A stretch of DNA of 64,000 nt from an uncultured Opitutales bacterium (GTDB lineage Bacteria; Verrucomicrobiota; Verrucomicrobiia; Opitutales; Intestinicryptomonadaceae), in the NCBI GenBank assembly GCA_900545705.1, contig URAK01000001.1, positions 124,001-188,000 on the forward strand, given 5' to 3'. The notes under the pieces are model-generated. The model did no database searches, was not told the DNA's origin, and worked only from the letters and a program-made list of their open reading frames with translations. Shown piece after piece: positions 62,504-64,000 of this stretch; within the stretch, counting starts at the first letter, position 1, and the number at the start of each line of letters is the position of its first letter. A program made the translations under genes and the position numbers.

Positions 62504-64000
62504 ATGAAAAAAATGGGAATTTTATATGCGGCGATTTTTGCATTGCTGCCGTTTTTGGCAATGGCGGAAAATTCTGACAATCTGAAATCAGGCTTTAAAA
62601 GTCCCCCAGTGGAATCATTGCCGCGCACATGGTGGCATTGGATAGATGGAAATATAACCGAAGAAGGCATAACTGCAGACTTGGAGGCAATGCGCAAGGT
62701 TGGCATAGGCTCCGCGACAATTCTCGACATCACAAGCGGATTGCCTAAAGGCCCTGTAAAGACTCTTTCTCCCCGGTGGTACGAGCTCGTAAACCATGCG
62801 ATAAGAGAGGCTGAAAGGCTTGGAATGGAAATAACTGTCCATAATTGTCCGGGGTGGTCGAGCTCAGGCGGTCCGTGGATAAAACCTGAAGACGCAATGA
62901 AGGAAATTGCGTGGACCCAAACAGCCGTAAAGGGCGGCGGCGAAGTCAATGTAAAGCTTCCAAAGGCGCAGGGAAAATTGGGATTTTACAAGGACATTGC
63001 AGTTGTGGCGTATCCGAGCCTCGAGGGAGAATCCGACGCATTTAAAAATGCCGGATTTAAAATCATAAAAAATTTCCCAACCGCGAAAGAGTTCAAAGTT
63101 CCGGAGTATATGCCGGACTATATAAAAGTGACGCAAGAGGCGGAAGACCTGTTGGGCGGCGATTGGAGAAAAGTCGCGATGCTGCGTCCCGCCAAAGAAA
63201 ACACTCCGGGAGATTCTGTCGTATTTGAGTTCGACAAGCCGTATTCAATTGGCGGATTTAAAGTAAGCATAGGCGGCCCTCCTTACAACGCGTTCGCTGT
63301 GTTTGACATTTGGGTTTCTGACGACGGAAAAACTTTTAGAAAACATTTCACGACAGCCCCTATGCGCCACCCTGCTGCGGAGAGCGGATTTTCGGCGGCG
63401 ACGGCAAAATTCATAAAAGTAGAACTGGTCGGAAGCAACGGCGGGAAACCCGTATCGCTCTACAATATGTCATTTTACCCGTATGTAAAAATTCCTGATA
63501 TAGATTTAAAGATCTTTTCAAAGTGGGGGACAATTCCGCGCCGCGAGTTTCCCGAAGGAATCAAGCCCATCGCAAAAAACTCGATTGTTGACCTCACAAA
63601 ATATATGGATTCCGAAGGGAATCTTAAATGGCGCGCGCCTGCAGGCGACTGGACTGTGCTTCGCTTTGGAATGGTGTGCAACGGGCGCGGAAACCATCCC
63701 GCCACCCCCGAGGGTTCCGGATTGGAATGCGACAAAATGTCCAAGCGGGGGGTTGACGCTGCATGGTCGGGAATGATGTCGAAAATAGTTTCCGATGCGG
63801 GCGAATACGCCGGAAAAGTTTTGAGCGCAACACTCATAGACAGCTATGAAGTTGGCCCCCAAAACTGGACTGACGGCTTCCCCGCCGAGTTTAAAGAGTT
63901 GCGTGGCTACGACATTGTCAAGAATTTGCCTATCTTAACCGGCAGATACGTTGAGAGCGCCGACTATTCCGAGCGTTTCCTTCAAGATTTCCGCAGGACA
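62504..64000 (+). CDS. GH106-type alpha-L-rhamnosidase, cut off by the window end
   Basis: The frame starts at ATG 62504 and runs open through the last base (499 codons), so the C-terminal part is missing. A signal peptide (about 1-22, ending LAMAE) is followed by PRTWWHWIDGNITEEGITADLEAMRKVGIG, the family entry motif (key pieces TWWHWIDGN and ITADLEAM). Next come WYELVNHAIREAERLGMEITVHNCPGWSSSGGPW (pieces AIREAERLGM, HNCPGWSSSGGPW), a beta-rich insert, and RGVDAAWSGMMSKIVSD near the edge. These fit Glyco_hydro_106, which removes terminal rhamnose from pectin or other glycans. Its full length would be about 900-1100 residues. It is divergent from 60914. Confidence 0.88.
   Translation, partial: MKKMGILYAAIFALLPFLAMAENSDNLKSGFKSPPVESLPRTWWHWIDGNITEEGITADLEAMRKVGIGSATILDITSGLPKGPVKTLSPRWYELVNHAIREAERLGMEITVHNCPGWSSSGGPWIKPEDAMKEIAWTQTAVKGGGEVNVKLPKAQGKLGFYKDIAVVAYPSLEGESDAFKNAGFKIIKNFPTAKEFKVPEYMPDYIKVTQEAEDLLGGDWRKVAMLRPAKENTPGDSVVFEFDKPYSIGGFKVSIGGPPYNAFAVFDIWVSDDGKTFRKHFTTAPMRHPAAESGFSAATAKFIKVELVGSNGGKPVSLYNMSFYPYVKIPDIDLKIFSKWGTIPRREFPEGIKPIAKNSIVDLTKYMDSEGNLKWRAPAGDWTVLRFGMVCNGRGNHPATPEGSGLECDKMSKRGVDAAWSGMMSKIVSDAGEYAGKVLSATLIDSYEVGPQNWTDGFPAEFKELRGYDIVKNLPILTGRYVESADYSERFLQDFRRT

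Overview
The window looks like chromosomal DNA from a Verrucomicrobiota bacterium, most likely an Opitutae-type member from a gut or other polysaccharide-rich habitat. This is inferred from the gene mix, not from a phylogenetic marker. The evidence is three secreted proteins with C-terminal VPEP sorting tails (PEP-CTERM type), a hopanoid radical-SAM enzyme (HpnH), outer-membrane porins and an LptF/G-type permease showing a diderm envelope, a eukaryote-like UDP-glucose dehydrogenase, and many secreted glycoside hydrolases. Very few genes have a Shine-Dalgarno sequence. I saw no rRNA, insertion sequence, prophage or CRISPR array.

Layout. 1-7.2 kb: the end of an SdpI/DUF1648 membrane protein, then an orphan solute-binding lipoprotein, a ComEC-like channel without its nuclease-like domain, tilS and ftsH. 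7.4-9.6 kb: a PEP-CTERM protein and a secreted GH16 glucanase. 10.1-13.2 kb (minus): hpnH and a DinG-type helicase. 13.4-16.2 kb: a DUF481 outer-membrane protein, mdh and a secreted ABM-domain protein. 16.2-19.1 kb: a mostly empty stretch with a degenerate tandem repeat, an unusual initiator tRNA gene, a DnaQ-like exonuclease, and rplM-rpsI. 19.6-29.7 kb: amino-acid biosynthesis, argC-J-B-D-F, then argG-ugd, then leuA. 30.0-36.0 kb: a Tat-type FAD oxidoreductase, recF-midA (minus), and ruvB with a DAO-family oxidoreductase.

36.5-45.1 kb is a minus-strand catabolic cluster: two tandem GH10 xylanase paralogues, a GH50-like clan GH-A hydrolase, an MFS transporter and a tannase/feruloyl-esterase-family hydrolase. 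Together they could debranch and cut feruloylated xylan outside the cytoplasm and import small products. There is no SusC/SusD pair. 45.2-54.6 kb: two more PEP-CTERM proteins, a porin, metK-ahcY of the activated methyl cycle, and a TorF-type outer-membrane protein. 54.6-64.0 kb: a 1.2-kb AT-rich non-coding stretch, an LptF/G permease, glycogen phosphorylase, a nitroreductase, an unrecognised secreted protein, and the first 499 codons of a GH106-type rhamnosidase that runs off the window.

The most noteworthy points are the initiator tRNA with A29:U41 and discriminator C73 in a region with almost no Shine-Dalgarno sites, the tannase-family enzyme that has lost both cysteines normally flanking its catalytic Ser and His, the ComEC without a metallo-beta-lactamase domain, the partly homogenised GH10 pair, and the unknown secreted protein divergent from the GH106 gene. 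I did not find convincing evidence of a wholly new multi-gene system. Domain names come from reading motifs by eye; no database search was run.
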